From Limnohabitans sp. Jir72 (GTDB taxonomy: Bacteria > Pseudomonadota > Gammaproteobacteria > Burkholderiales > Burkholderiaceae_C), in contig NZ_NESC01000003.1 of the NCBI RefSeq assembly GCF_003063575.1, positions 1 through 64,000 of the forward strand: a stretch of DNA of 64,000 nucleotides, written 5' to 3'. A model generated the notes under the pieces. It did not search any database. It was not told the origin of the DNA and saw only the letters and a list, made by a program, of their open reading frames with translations. A program made the translations under genes and the position numbers. This document shows, piece by piece, positions 8,809 to 17,745 of this stretch. Position 1 is the first letter of the stretch. The number at the start of each line of letters is the position of its first letter.

Positions 8809-9501
8809 TCAATCCGTCTGGATCAGGCCATCCACCACCTGGATGGTCTTGTCGCAACGCTGGCCCAGCTCGGGGTTGTGCGTGACCAGCAGGACCGTGG
8901 TGCCCTGCTCCTGGTTGATGCGGCGCAGTAGCGCAAACACAGCATCCGCGCTCTTGGTGTCCAGATTGCCAGTGGGTTCATCGGCCAAAAGCAGCGCAGG
9001 GTTCATGGCCAAAGCCCGTGCCAAAGACACGCGCTGTTGCTGCCCGCCGCTCATGTTGCCCGCCATGTTGTTCTTCCAAGGTGTCAGGCCCACGCTCTCC
9101 AGCAGGGCTTCGGCCCGCTCGCGCATGGCTTGATTCGGAAAGCCCGCCGCGCCCAACATGGGCATCATCACGTTCTCGAGAGCGGTGAAGGCCGAGATCA
9201 AGTGGTGGTACTGGAACACAAAACCAATGTGGTGGCCGCGCAAGCGCGTCAGGGCTTGGTCGGCCAACAGGGTCGTTTCTTCACCCGCCATCTGCAGCAA
9301 GCCCGATGTGGGCCGGTCCAGCAAGCCGATGATGTTGAGCAAGGTGCTCTTGCCCGAGCCCGAGGGCCCCATCACCGCGCAAAAGTCGCCCCGGTGCAGC
9401 GTCAGGTCAATGCCGTGCAGCACCTCGGTCTCGATGCCCGTGCCCACATTGAAGGCCTTGCGCACGCCCTGCAGCTGCACCACCACATCCGACTTATCCA
9501 T
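8809..9501 (-). CDS. ABC transporter ATP-binding protein, LolD/MacB-like
   Basis: The 230-residue ATPase powers a membrane exporter of the LolCDE/MacB type. Walker A is GPSGSGKS at residues 45-52, the Q-loop is FVFQYHHL, the signature is [16 protein letters not shown] and Walker B is [13 protein letters not shown], with the switch histidine in [11 protein letters not shown] chose the ATG at 9501 ([10 protein letters not shown]); the open frame runs 16 codons further but overlaps the permease. The start overlaps the end of the permease gene by 8 bp. With the adaptor and permease it forms a three-gene export operon read on the minus strand. Confidence 0.92.
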   Translation of the reverse strand: MDKSDVVVQLQGVRKAFNVGTGIETEVLHGIDLTLHRGDFCAVMGPSGSGKSTLLNIIGLLDRPTSGLLQMAGEETTLLADQALTRLRGHHIGFVFQYHHLISAFTALENVMMPMLGAAGFPNQAMRERAEALLESVGLTPWKNNMAGNMSGGQQQRVSLARALAMNPALLLADEPTGNLDTKSADAVFALLRRINQEQGTTVLLVTHNPELGQRCDKTIQVVDGLIQTD

Positions 9502-10726
9502 GGATCGCCTCCACCGGGTCCAGCCGCGCCGCCCGCAAAGCCGGGGCATACGCCGCGGCCAAGCCCGTCACCGTAGCCAACCCCAGCGCCAGCGCAAACA
9601 GCTTTGGGTCGAGCACCAGCGGAAACAGCGGCGTGCCATCGGCATTCAAGGCCAAGTGCTGCCACAGCACCAGCCCCAAAGCACCCACCACGCAGCCCAA
9701 CACCGCGCCGCCCCAACCCAACAAACCGCCTTGCAACAAAAACACCCGCAACACCTGCCCGCGTGAGATGCCCATGGCCCGCATGATCCCGATCTCGCGC
9801 GACTTTTGCACCACCGACACCACCAACACGCTGGCAATGCCAAAGGCCACCGACAGACCCACAAAAAACCGGATGGCCGTGTTGGCGGTGCTTTGCGCAC
9901 TCACGGCCGCAAAAAACTGTGCCCCGGTCTTGATCCAGCTGTCGGCCTGCACCCCGGTGGCCGCCTGAATGCGCTGGGCGATGACTTCGGCCGCGTACAC
10001 ATCGCGCACCGTGACTTCGATGCTGGTCACCCCGCCCAGCAAACCCAGCAGGCTTTGTGCCGTGCGCAGCGCGACAAAGGTGCTGCGCTGGTTGGCCCCT
10101 TTGTTGCCCAGGTCAAACACGCCGCTGATGGTCAAGGTGGTGGCCACGCCTGCCGCATTGGCCACGCGCAGCTTGTCACCCACATCCACGCCCAAGTCGC
10201 TGGCCAGATCGGTGCCCACCAAAATGTCTTGCCCCGTCAGGCGCGGGGTGCCGCGCACAATTTTGTCGGGCAACTTGACGATCTGGAAATACCCCTCGGG
10301 CTCCACCCCCGTCAGGCTGATGGCGCGGCTCGCACTGCCGCGCACCGCCAAGGCCGAGCCGCCGACCACGGGCGAGACCACCGTCACATCGGGCATGTCA
10401 CGCACCGTGGTGATCAAAGATTGCCACTGGTCCATCGACTTGAGCCTTTGCAAAGGCGGCTGCACGATGGCCGCATCCACCTCGCTGGGGGTGGCCGGGT
10501 GCAAAGTGCGCGTGACCTCTTTGGGCGGCAAAAGCTGGATGTGCGCCTGCGCCGACAGCACCCGTGCAATGAAGTTGCCCTGCAAGCCCGCCAGCAGCGC
10601 CGACATGAACACGATCACCCCCACCCCAATGGCCACGCCCACCAAAATGAACACCGTCTGCATGCGGCCTTCACGCAAAAAGCGGATGGCCACAATCCAT
10701 TCAAACGGCACCCAGGGCTTGAACAT
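9494..10726 (-). CDS. ABC transporter permease, MacB/LolC-type (FtsX domain)
   Basis: A 410-residue inner-membrane permease with the four-helix layout of type VII ABC systems. One helix lies near residues 15-45, then there is a large periplasmic domain (about 50-275), then three helices with the FtsX core ([27 protein letters not shown] region). It ends in the typical LDPVEAIHG. Such permeases do not transport through the membrane but use ATP to drive periplasmic events such as lipoprotein release or efflux through an outer-membrane partner. It lies between the HlyD adaptor gene (12 bp gap) and the ATPase (8 bp overlap), favouring a MacAB-like exporter. Confidence 0.9.
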   Translation of the reverse strand: MFKPWVPFEWIVAIRFLREGRMQTVFILVGVAIGVGVIVFMSALLAGLQGNFIARVLSAQAHIQLLPPKEVTRTLHPATPSEVDAAIVQPPLQRLKSMDQWQSLITTVRDMPDVTVVSPVVGGSALAVRGSASRAISLTGVEPEGYFQIVKLPDKIVRGTPRLTGQDILVGTDLASDLGVDVGDKLRVANAAGVATTLTISGVFDLGNKGANQRSTFVALRTAQSLLGLLGGVTSIEVTVRDVYAAEVIAQRIQAATGVQADSWIKTGAQFFAAVSAQSTANTAIRFFVGLSVAFGIASVLVVSVVQKSREIGIMRAMGISRGQVLRVFLLQGGLLGWGGAVLGCVVGALGLVLWQHLALNADGTPLFPLVLDPKLFALALGLATVTGLAAAYAPALRAARLDPVEAIHG

Positions 10727-10738
10727 GCTGCGGCCCGC

Positions 10739-11965
10739 TCAAGGTTGCGCACGCACGCGCTGGCCTTCGCGCAGCGCATTAGCGCCCCCGCCAAGCATGG
10801 CCATCACAGCGTCGCCTTCACGCAAGCCGTCCAGCACCTCGACCCACGCGCCACCGCGCAAGCCCAGCCGCACCGGGCGGCGCACCGCATGGCCGGCATC
10901 GCGCAGCCACACCCAAGGCGCGGGTCCGTTGATGTCGTTGACCTGCCCGACCTGCAGCGCCAGCGCTTGCGGCTTGCGCGCGACCGCCATGTCCACCGAC
11001 ACCGTCATGTCCTGCCGCAAGGTTTGCACCGGCTCCAGCACATCGAGCTTGACCTCCACAGCGCCCGTCTGGGCGTTGATGCCAGGGTTGATGTAGGCCA
11101 CCTGGGCCTTGAATTTTTGCTGCGGATAGGCATCGGCCGAGGCCAGTGCCTGCTGCCCCAATGCGATCAAGCGCAAATTCTTTTCATCGATCTGCACCAC
11201 CAGCTGCGTGGCCCCCTCGGGCGACAAAGTCATCAAGACCTTGCCCGCTTGCACCACATCGCCCACCTCCACGCTGCGGCCAATCAGCTGGCCGCTCACA
11301 GAAGCCTTGATCACCGCATAGCGGGCCTTGGCACTGACCACCTCGGCGTTGGCCTGCGCCTCGGCCACGGCACCCACGGCCAGGCTGTGCTCAGCGCCGC
11401 CAGCCTGGGTCGAGGCCACTTGTTTTTGTGCGGCCAGCACTTGGGCATCGGCCAAGGCCAAGGCCTTGCGCGACTCGTCCAGCGCCGCCTGGCCGATGAA
11501 GCCCTGCTCGAACAAAGCCTGATTGCGCTGCCCGCTGGCCCGTGCTGCGTCCAAGCTGGCCTGCGCCTGGCGCAGCGTCTGCTGCACCACCGGCCCCTGC
11601 AAGTCGTTCAACTGCCGCAACCGGCCCTGCGCCTGCGTCACGGCCAGCTCGGCCTGCCGCTTTGCAGACTGCAGCTCGCTGCTGACCAATTCGATCAGCA
11701 CGTCCCCCGCTTTGACGGTTTGCCCTTCGGCCACGGGCACACGCGCCACGGTGCCGGTGATTTGCGCGCCAATGTCCACCCGATGCGGCGTCTCTACCCG
11801 ACCACTGGCCACCACCGTTTGCAGTAAATCACGGCGTTGCACCGCCTCGGTCTGCACCAGCGGCCCCATCCACCAGCGCAGCAAAGCCACGCCCAGCAGC
11901 AGGGCCAGCAAGCCCAACAACAATTTGCCGCCATGTTGGCGAATCCAGGTCCAAACAGCATTCAT
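10739..11965 (-). CDS. HlyD/MacA-family periplasmic adaptor
   Basis: This 408-residue membrane-fusion protein would bridge the ABC permease to an outer-membrane channel. It has an N-terminal membrane anchor ([20 protein letters not shown]), a biotinyl-lipoyl half motif ([24 protein letters not shown]), a long alpha-helical hairpin (about residues 95-175, rich in Ala, Gln and Arg) and the returning lipoyl and barrel parts. It starts at the ATG at 11965, right before the anchor; the open frame extends to 12154 over the purT promoter region and is unlikely to be coding. No outer-membrane TolC-like gene is present in the window. Substrate unknown. Confidence 0.9.
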   Translation of the reverse strand: MNAVWTWIRQHGGKLLLGLLALLLGVALLRWWMGPLVQTEAVQRRDLLQTVVASGRVETPHRVDIGAQITGTVARVPVAEGQTVKAGDVLIELVSSELQSAKRQAELAVTQAQGRLRQLNDLQGPVVQQTLRQAQASLDAARASGQRNQALFEQGFIGQAALDESRKALALADAQVLAAQKQVASTQAGGAEHSLAVGAVAEAQANAEVVSAKARYAVIKASVSGQLIGRSVEVGDVVQAGKVLMTLSPEGATQLVVQIDEKNLRLIALGQQALASADAYPQQKFKAQVAYINPGINAQTGAVEVKLDVLEPVQTLRQDMTVSVDMAVARKPQALALQVGQVNDINGPAPWVWLRDAGHAVRRPVRLGLRGGAWVEVLDGLREGDAVMAMLGGGANALREGQRVRAQP

Positions 11966-12092
11966 GAGGCCATTGTGTGGGGGCTGCACACGAGGGCGCA
12001 TGACGCAGGTCAAGAACCCATCGCCTGCAGGCCTCACGTCAGTGATCTGGGCAACAATAGAGGCTGTCCCCTTATCTACACCCCTAACTCTT

Positions 12093-13229
12093 ATGAAAAA
12101 AATACTGCTTTTGGGTTCCGGTGAACTCGGCAAAGAATTCGTCATCAGCGCCAAACGCCTGGGCTGCCACGTGATCGCCTGCGACAGCTATGCGGGCGCC
12201 CCCGCCATGCAAGTGGCCGACGAGTTTTGCGTCTTCAGCATGCTGGACGAAGCGCCCCTGCGTGCCGCCATTGCCAAATACCAACCCGACCTGATCGTCC
12301 CCGAGATCGAAGCCATTCGCACCGAAGTGCTGCTCGACGTGGAAAAGCAAGGCTTTGAAGTCATCCCCAGCGCCCGTGCAGCCAACCTGACCATGAACCG
12401 CGACCGCATCCGCGACGTGGCCGTGGGCCTGGGCGTGCGCACCGCCAAATTCAGCTACGCCGAATCGGCCGAAGAGCTGATGGCCCGTGCCACCGAAATC
12501 GGCTTCCCCGTCGTCATCAAACCCGTGATGAGCTCATCCGGCAAAGGCCAGAGCGTGGCCAAGACCGCCGCCGACATCCAAGCCAGCTGGGACTACGCCT
12601 GCGCCGGCATGCGCGGTGACCGCCAGAAAGTCATTGCCGAAGAATTCATCCACTTCGAGTTTGAAATCACCCTGCTCACCGTGCGTCAGCGCAAGGGACC
12701 CACCCTGTTTTGCCCACCCATTGGCCACGTGCAAGAGCGCGGCGACTACCAATACAGCTGGCAACCGCAGGGCATGAAGCCCGAGCAAATCCAAGCCGCG
12801 CAAGACATGGCCGAAAAAGTCACCACCGACTTAGGGGGCGCAGGCCTGTTTGGGGTGGAGTTTTTCGTCACGAAAGACGAAGTGATCTTCAGCGAGCTGA
12901 GCCCCCGTCCGCACGACACCGGCATGGTGACGCTGATCAGCCAAAACCTGAGCGAATTCGACCTTCACGCCCGCGCCATCTTGGGCCTGCCGATCCCCGT
13001 GATCGAGTGCGTCGAAGGCGCCAGCGCGGTGGTGCTGGCCGACAAAGAAGGCAAAGACCCGAAGTTCACCGGCGTGGAAGCGGCACTGAGCGAACCCGGT
13101 GTGGACGTGCGCCTGTTTGGCAAGCCCACCACCCGACCCTATCGCCGCATGGCCGTGGCCCTGGCCAAAGGCGACAAGGCGCTGCAACGTGCGCGGGACG
13201 CGGCGGGCAAGATCCAAGTCGTGGTCTGA
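12093..13229 (+). CDS. purT: Formate-dependent phosphoribosylglycinamide formyltransferase
   Basis: PurT makes formylglycinamide ribonucleotide from GAR, ATP and free formate in purine synthesis, an alternative to folate-dependent PurN. The 378-residue ATP-grasp protein begins [16 protein letters not shown], followed by the central ATP-grasp segment [17 protein letters not shown] and the metal-binding region [29 protein letters not shown] start at the ATG at 12093, since the longer frame (from 11523) lies antisense to the adaptor gene. Its use of formate is notable because this chromosome region also encodes formate-generating and formate-oxidising enzymes. Confidence 0.96.
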   Translation: MKKILLLGSGELGKEFVISAKRLGCHVIACDSYAGAPAMQVADEFCVFSMLDEAPLRAAIAKYQPDLIVPEIEAIRTEVLLDVEKQGFEVIPSARAANLTMNRDRIRDVAVGLGVRTAKFSYAESAEELMARATEIGFPVVIKPVMSSSGKGQSVAKTAADIQASWDYACAGMRGDRQKVIAEEFIHFEFEITLLTVRQRKGPTLFCPPIGHVQERGDYQYSWQPQGMKPEQIQAAQDMAEKVTTDLGGAGLFGVEFFVTKDEVIFSELSPRPHDTGMVTLISQNLSEFDLHARAILGLPIPVIECVEGASAVVLADKEGKDPKFTGVEAALSEPGVDVRLFGKPTTRPYRRMAVALAKGDKALQRARDAAGKIQVVV

Positions 13230-13235
13230 ATTCAC

Positions 13236-13328
13236 TGGATCGCCACGCTTCGCTCGCGATGACAGAGGAGAGGTAGCGCGATGATGCCATGTCCCGTCAT
13301 TGCGAAGAGCGCCGCGACGTGGCAATCC
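13236..13328. repeat. Dispersed inverted repeat (GATCGCCACG family)
   Basis: Two halves, TGGATCGCCACGCTTCGCTC...GATGACA and GTCATTGCGAAGAGCGCCGC...GTGGCAATCC, form an inverted repeat between purT and the LRR-kinase gene. It matches the copies near 5319, 14365 and 26988. The rest of the 13230-13422 spacer contains nothing recognisable. Confidence 0.8.
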
Positions 13329-13422
13329 CGCAGGTCGTAGCTTCAGCTCCGAGATCTGCCCTTCTCAACAAGCGGCTCCCAAACGTCGGGGCTAATGCCA
13401 CCGACCTACGGAACTTAGCCCC

Positions 13423-14391
13423 ATGAACACCCTGGAACAACTGCGCAACGGCCAACTTTCAGGCGCCCGCGAAATCAAAATCGCGGATGGCCTGAACGAA
13501 TTCCCGCGTGACATCTTCGCGCTGGCGGACACGCTGGAAGTGCTGGACCTGTCGGGCAACGCCTTGTCTGCCTTGCCCGATGATTTTGCGCGGCTGCACA
13601 AGCTGCGCATTTTCTTTGCGTCCAACAACGCCTTCACCGAAGTGCCCGAAGTCCTGGGCCAATGCCCCGCCTTGAGCATGGTCGGCTTCAAGGCCAACCG
13701 CATCCGCCACCTGTCAGGCCAAGCCCTGCCTGCGCAGCTGCACACCCCGCAAGGCCCACGCCCCGTGGCCGTCAAACTGTTCAAAGGTGCCGTCACCAGC
13801 GACGGTTGGCCGCACACAGAAATGGCCGCCAGCCTGCGCGCAGGTACGCACCCGCAGCTGATTCCGGCGCTGGGCCAGATCACCGGCCACCCGGCAGGCA
13901 CTCAAGGCCTGGTCATGCCCTTGATCGACCCGGTCATGCGCAACCTGGCCGGTCCACCCAGCATGGCCTCGTGCACCCGCGACATATATGCCGAGACCAC
14001 CCGGTTCACGCTGGCCGCAGCACTGCAACTGGCCCATGGCATCGCATCGGCCGCACGGCACCTGCACCAGCAAGGCGTCATGCACGGTGATCTGTACGCA
14101 CACAACATCCTGCACGACGGCCAAGGCCAAGCCCTGCTGGGCGACTTCGGCGCCGGCTGGCTGCTGGACAGCACAGACCCGTCTACCGCCTTGTCGTTGC
14201 AGCAACTGGAAGTGCGCGCCTTCGGCTGCTTGCTGGAGGAACTGCTGGACCGGTGTGATGCGCAAGACCGGTCCCATGCCGCGCTGGCGGGGCTGCAGGA
14301 TTTGAAGCAGCAGTGCCTGTGTGAGACACCGCCTGACAGGCCGCGGTTTGAGGCGATCGAAGACTGGATCGCCACGCTACGGTCGCGATGA
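13423..14391 (+). CDS. Leucine-rich-repeat protein kinase, internally shortened
   Basis: A 322-residue protein joining an N-terminal leucine-rich-repeat part (about residues 37-104; LEVLDLSGNALSALPDDF and similar) to a Ser/Thr-kinase-like domain. The kinase has the VAVK lysine (118), a catalytic loop HGDLYAHN (221-228) and DFG (241-243). In related proteins several more LRR units and a glycine-rich loop lie between these parts; here LPAQL is followed directly by HTPQGPRPVAVKLF, so the nucleotide-binding loop is missing. I infer an in-frame internal deletion, leaving an enzyme that is probably inactive or a pseudokinase. Its last residues (DWIATLRSR) are encoded by half of a dispersed repeat. 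Confidence 0.75.
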   Translation: MNTLEQLRNGQLSGAREIKIADGLNEFPRDIFALADTLEVLDLSGNALSALPDDFARLHKLRIFFASNNAFTEVPEVLGQCPALSMVGFKANRIRHLSGQALPAQLHTPQGPRPVAVKLFKGAVTSDGWPHTEMAASLRAGTHPQLIPALGQITGHPAGTQGLVMPLIDPVMRNLAGPPSMASCTRDIYAETTRFTLAAALQLAHGIASAARHLHQQGVMHGDLYAHNILHDGQGQALLGDFGAGWLLDSTDPSTALSLQQLEVRAFGCLLEELLDRCDAQDRSHAALAGLQDLKQQCLCETPPDRPRFEAIEDWIATLRSR

Positions 14392-14392
14392 C
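14365..14392. repeat. Half copy of the GATCGCCACG repeat inside the kinase 3' end
   Basis: The sequence TGGATCGCCACGCTACGGTC then GCGATGAC matches the left half of the dispersed repeat at 13236 and 26988 with few changes. It supplies the last codons and stop of the LRR-kinase gene. The right half is absent. Confidence 0.8.
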
Positions 14393-14422
14393 CCTATAGC
14401 GCTAAACACTACAATCACCCGC

Positions 14423-15436
14423 ATGAAAAAAACCATTTTGATCACCGGCGGCGCTGGCTACATCGGCTCTCACACAGCCGTGGAATTGATGAACGCCGGG
14501 CACCATGTGGTCATCTTGGACAACCTGTGCAACAGCAGCGTCAAAGTGCTCGACCGCATCGAAGCACTGGCCGGTAAAAACTTCAGCTTTGTGCAGGCCG
14601 ATGTGCGCGACGGCGCGGTATTGGACACCATCTTCCAAGCGCACCCCATTGAAGGCGTCATCCACTTCGCTGGCCTCAAAGCCGTGGGCGAATCGGTCGC
14701 ACAGCCCGTGCGTTACTTTGACAACAACCTGGGCAGCACCCTAGCGCTGCTGCAAGCCATGGACCGCGCCCATGTGCGCCGCATCGTGTTCAGCTCCTCA
14801 GCCACCGTCTATGGCAACCCGCAGCATGTGCCCATCACCGAGTCCAGCCCACTGCAAGTGACCAACCCCTATGGCCGCACCAAGCTCATGTGCGAAGACA
14901 TCCTGCGCGACCTGCAGGTGTCTGACCCGCGCTGGCACGTGGCCATCCTGCGCTACTTCAACCCCGTGGGCGCGCACATCAGCGGCACCATCGGCGAGCA
15001 CCCCAACGGCATCCCCAACAACCTCATGCCCTTCATCACGCAGGTGGCGGTGGGCAAGCGCGAGTTCTTGAGCATCTTTGGCAAGGACTACCCCACGCCA
15101 GACGGCACCGGTGTGCGCGACTACATCCACGTGGTCGACCTGGCTCTGGGCCACCTGGCCGCGCTGCGCTACCTGCAAGACCAACAAGCCAGCATCACCG
15201 TGAACCTAGGCACAGGCCGAGGCGTCAGCGTGAAAGAACTGGCCCACACCTTTGCCCAAGTAACCGGCGTGCCCGTACCCTACCAATTTGTGGCCCGCCG
15301 CCCCGGTGATGTGGCCGCCTGCTACGCCGACACCCGCCTGGCCCAAGAGGCATTGGGATGGAAGGCTGAGCTTGGCGTGGACCGCATGTGTGCGGACGCT
15401 TGGCGCTGGCAGTCGCAAAACCCGAATGGGTATTGA
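14423..15436 (+). CDS. galE: UDP-glucose 4-epimerase
   Basis: GalE interconverts UDP-glucose and UDP-galactose with tightly bound NAD. The 337-residue short-chain dehydrogenase begins MKKTILITGGAGYIGSHTAVEL, with the NAD-binding GGAGYIGS at residues 8-15. The catalytic SSSATVYGN serine and the Y-x-x-x-K pair in NPYGRTKLMCE are present, as is RYFNPVGAH in the middle. The start is the ATG at 14423; the longer frame runs back into the kinase gene. Its place next to dTDP-rhamnose genes suggests supply of sugars for surface polysaccharide. Confidence 0.95.
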   Translation: MKKTILITGGAGYIGSHTAVELMNAGHHVVILDNLCNSSVKVLDRIEALAGKNFSFVQADVRDGAVLDTIFQAHPIEGVIHFAGLKAVGESVAQPVRYFDNNLGSTLALLQAMDRAHVRRIVFSSSATVYGNPQHVPITESSPLQVTNPYGRTKLMCEDILRDLQVSDPRWHVAILRYFNPVGAHISGTIGEHPNGIPNNLMPFITQVAVGKREFLSIFGKDYPTPDGTGVRDYIHVVDLALGHLAALRYLQDQQASITVNLGTGRGVSVKELAHTFAQVTGVPVPYQFVARRPGDVAACYADTRLAQEALGWKAELGVDRMCADAWRWQSQNPNGY

Positions 15437-15546
15437 GCCGACCACCAAATATGTGAAGCATCCACTGAACACATTTTAAAATTTCTCCCGTACTTATCGC
15501 TTAAGCCAGTTCGGGATCTTGCAGTGCACGATCATCAGGCAGGCGT

Positions 15547-16101
15547 TCATCTAGCAAAAAACCCTGCCTCAGTCAAAGTCAACCCCGTTTGATCTTTGAC
15601 CGACAGCTGTGGCGTCAGCCCTTGCGGCCAATTGATGCCAATGACAGGATCATCCCACGCGATGCATCGCTCGTGCGCGGGAGCGTAATAGTCAGTGGTT
15701 TTATACAAAAAGTCAGCTGTCTCCGACAGAACTACAAACCCATGCGCAAAGCCCGGGGGTACCCACAACTGCTTGTGATTGTCTTCGGTCAGCTCAACGC
15801 CCACCCACTGTCCAAAGGTAGCAGAGCTTTTACGAAGGTCCACGGCCACATCAAAAACAGCACCACGCACCACACGCACCAGCTTGCCTTGAGGTTGTTT
15901 TATTTGGTAGTGCAGGCCACGCAATACACCCTTGGCACTGCGGCTGTGGTTGTCTTGCACAAAGTTCACATCCAAGCCGGTGACTTGGTTGAAGTCTTGC
16001 TGGTTGAAGCTTTCAAAAAAGAAGCCACGGCTGTCGCCGAACACTTTGGGCTCGAGGATCAGGACGTCGGGGATGTGGGTGAGGGTGACGGTGTAGGGCA
16101 T
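15547..16101 (-). CDS. rfbC: dTDP-4-dehydrorhamnose 3,5-epimerase
   Basis: RfbC (RmlC) epimerises dTDP-4-keto-6-deoxyglucose, the third step to dTDP-L-rhamnose. The 184-residue cupin contains GDSRGFFFESFNQQDF, the active-site histidine in VLRGLHYQIKQPQGKLVRV, FDVAVDLRKSS and WVPPGFAHGF, all typical. It is convergent with galE. On the minus strand it is the last gene after rfbB, rfbA and an inserted fitAB pair; rfbD is not present in the window. A short alternative frame (LDERLPDDRALQDPELA) runs past the stop, but the family normally ends here. Confidence 0.95.
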   Translation of the reverse strand: MPYTVTLTHIPDVLILEPKVFGDSRGFFFESFNQQDFNQVTGLDVNFVQDNHSRSAKGVLRGLHYQIKQPQGKLVRVVRGAVFDVAVDLRKSSATFGQWVGVELTEDNHKQLWVPPGFAHGFVVLSETADFLYKTTDYYAPAHERCIAWDDPVIGINWPQGLTPQLSVKDQTGLTLTEAGFFAR

Positions 16102-16143
16102 GAGTTTTTTTGAGGGGCCCTGTGGGCCCGCCCAGCAGGGGAT

Positions 16144-16578
16144 TCAGTGGTGTAACCACGGATTGATGACTTGCAAGTCGTTAATGCATTCAAAGTCTTT
16201 GGTGTTGCGTGTGACCAGTGTCAACTTGGCTGCCAATGCAATAGCGGCAATTTGCGCGTCAGCGGTGTCGATGGGGCGGCCCGCTAACTGACGTTGTGCT
16301 CTGACCAAGGCATAGTGGCCTATGGCTTGGCCCCCAAAATCGATGCATCTGCCCGAAAAGTCTTCGTCAAAGATTTGGCCTGCTGCTTGCGCCATGGCTT
16401 CGCGCCGTTTGCCTGCGGGCAAGAGTGCGATGCCGGCCAAGATTTCTGCATGGGTGATGGCGCTGGTTTGCATCAAGTTGGCGTTTTGGCTTGCAAACCA
16501 AGCCAGCACTTGTGGCGCTGGGTTTTCGCGCATCAACTCAGAAAGCACGTGGGTATCGATGAGGAATCCCGCGCTCAT
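16144..16578 (-). CDS. fitB: PIN-domain toxin, FitB/VapC family
   Basis: A 144-residue PIN ribonuclease toxin. The acidic active-site set is visible: Asp8 in FLIDTHVLSE, Glu45 in THAEILAG, and Asp104/Asp107 in IDTADAQIA. Related FitB/VapC toxins cleave RNA in a magnesium-dependent way and are held in check by a ribbon-helix-helix partner. The gene overlaps the upstream antitoxin gene by four bases (ATGA). Unusually, the pair is placed between rfbA and rfbC of the rhamnose operon. Confidence 0.9.
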   Translation of the reverse strand: MSAGFLIDTHVLSELMRENPAPQVLAWFASQNANLMQTSAITHAEILAGIALLPAGKRREAMAQAAGQIFDEDFSGRCIDFGGQAIGHYALVRAQRQLAGRPIDTADAQIAAIALAAKLTLVTRNTKDFECINDLQVINPWLHH

Positions 16579-16832
16579 GCTGGATCAAAGTTCGGCACGG
16601 GTCGTGGAGGCAGACGTTCAGGCAGGGCAAGTTCATCGGCACCCAGTCCTTTGAAGCGATGATTGATGCGCATCGCAAACTCCAGTCCACTGGCTGGGCT
16701 AGCCTCCGCTGCCAAGGTGTTTTGCAAAATATTCCTGACTTCTTGCTCCATCGACAAACCATGACGCGCAGCACGCAGGCGCAAGCTGGCTTTGAGCTTG
16801 TCGTCGAGGTTGCGTATGGTGATGCTGCTCAT
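16575..16832 (-). CDS. fitA: FitA-like ribbon-helix-helix antitoxin
   Basis: An 85-residue antitoxin. The opening SSITIRNLDDKLKASLRLRAARHGLSMEQEVRNIL is the Arc/FitA ribbon-helix-helix DNA-binding unit, and the remaining residues (to PVPNFDPA) would bind and block the PIN toxin. It precedes the toxin gene with a four-base overlap. FitA proteins bind inverted repeats in their own promoter; a set of AATGATTGC repeats lies 16 bp upstream of the start. Confidence 0.88.
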   Translation of the reverse strand: MSSITIRNLDDKLKASLRLRAARHGLSMEQEVRNILQNTLAAEASPASGLEFAMRINHRFKGLGADELALPERLPPRPVPNFDPA

Positions 16833-16847
16833 GATGAGTCTCTTTAA

Positions 16848-16874
16848 AATGATTGCAATGATTGCATTGTAATC
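16848..16874 (-). promoter_or_regulatory. Candidate FitAB operator
   Basis: Two tandem copies of AATGATTGC (16848-16865) are followed by ATTGTAATC. They contain the palindrome GCAATgATTGC and an outer TGATT/AATCA inverted pair. The cluster lies between fitA and the end of rfbA, where an autoregulated toxin-antitoxin promoter is expected. Confidence 0.5.
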
Positions 16875-17745
16875 ACTTGAGGAGGTTCAACAAGTACTGG
16901 CCATAGCCGTTTTTGGCCAGCGGCTGGGCGAGTTTTTGCACATGCTCAGCGTTGATCCACTTTTGGTGAAAGGCGATTTCTTCGGGGCAGGCGACCATGA
17001 GGCCTTGGCGCTTTTGCAAGGTGGCAATGAAGCCAGCGGCTTCGAGCAGGCTGTCGTGGGTGCCGGTGTCGAGCCAGGCGTAGCCGCGGCCCATGATTTC
17101 GACGTTGAGCTGGTTGAGCTCCAGATACCGTTTGTTGACGTCGGTGATTTCCAGCTCGCCGCGAGGTGAGGGCTTGATGTCGGCAGCGATGTCACACACC
17201 TGCTGGTCATAGAAGTACAAGCCCGTGACGGCGTAGTTGCTCTTGGGAGCTTTCGGTTTTTCTTCGATGCTGAGGGCCCGTTGCTGGTCGTCAAAGTCGA
17301 CCACGCCGTAGCGCTCGGGGTCGTGCACATGGTAGGCAAACACGCTGGCGCCGCTGGTGCGCTGGTTGGCGCTGTCAAGCAGTTTGACCAGGTCGTGGCC
17401 ATAAAAGATGTTGTCGCCCAAGACCAATGCGCTGGGGTCGTTGCCCACAAAGTCTTTGCCGATGATGAAGGCTTGCGCCAGGCCATCGGGGCTGGGTTGC
17501 ACGGCGTATTGGATGTTCATGCCCCATTGGCTGCCGTCGCCCAGCAGTTCGGTAAAGCGGGGTGTGTCTTGTGGGGTGCTGATGAGCAGCACGTCTTTGA
17601 TACCGGCCAGCATGAGCGTGGTCAATGGGTAATAGACCATGGGCTTGTCGTACACCGGCATGAGCTGTTTGCTCACGGCTTGGGTGACGGGGTACAGACG
17701 GGTGCCAGAGCCGCCGGCGAGGATGATGCCTTTGCGATTGGTCAT
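16873..17745 (-). CDS. rfbA: Glucose-1-phosphate thymidylyltransferase
   Basis: RfbA (RmlA) activates glucose-1-phosphate with dTTP, the first step to dTDP-L-rhamnose. The 290-residue protein begins [22 protein letters not shown], the nucleotide-binding G-x-G-T-R-L loop, followed by [17 protein letters not shown], with [15 protein letters not shown] and [20 protein letters not shown] further on. The ATG at 17745 overlaps the rfbB stop (ATGA), so translation is coupled. A longer upstream frame to 17835 lies within rfbB and is not used. Confidence 0.96.
   Translation of the reverse strand: MTNRKGIILAGGSGTRLYPVTQAVSKQLMPVYDKPMVYYPLTTLMLAGIKDVLLISTPQDTPRFTELLGDGSQWGMNIQYAVQPSPDGLAQAFIIGKDFVGNDPSALVLGDNIFYGHDLVKLLDSANQRTSGASVFAYHVHDPERYGVVDFDDQQRALSIEEKPKAPKSNYAVTGLYFYDQQVCDIAADIKPSPRGELEITDVNKRYLELNQLNVEIMGRGYAWLDTGTHDSLLEAAGFIATLQKRQGLMVACPEEIAFHQKWINAEHVQKLAQPLAKNGYGQYLLNLLK

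Noticed and set aside
9806..11827. 673-codon plus-strand open frame
   Set aside because: It is antisense to the permease and adaptor genes, rich in His/Arg/Gln as mirror frames are, and has no recognisable domain.
15490..15546. Frameshifted C-terminal extension of rfbC (LDERLPDDRALQDPELA)
   Set aside because: RfbC already ends at the usual place; the extra frame is short and has no counterpart that I recognise.
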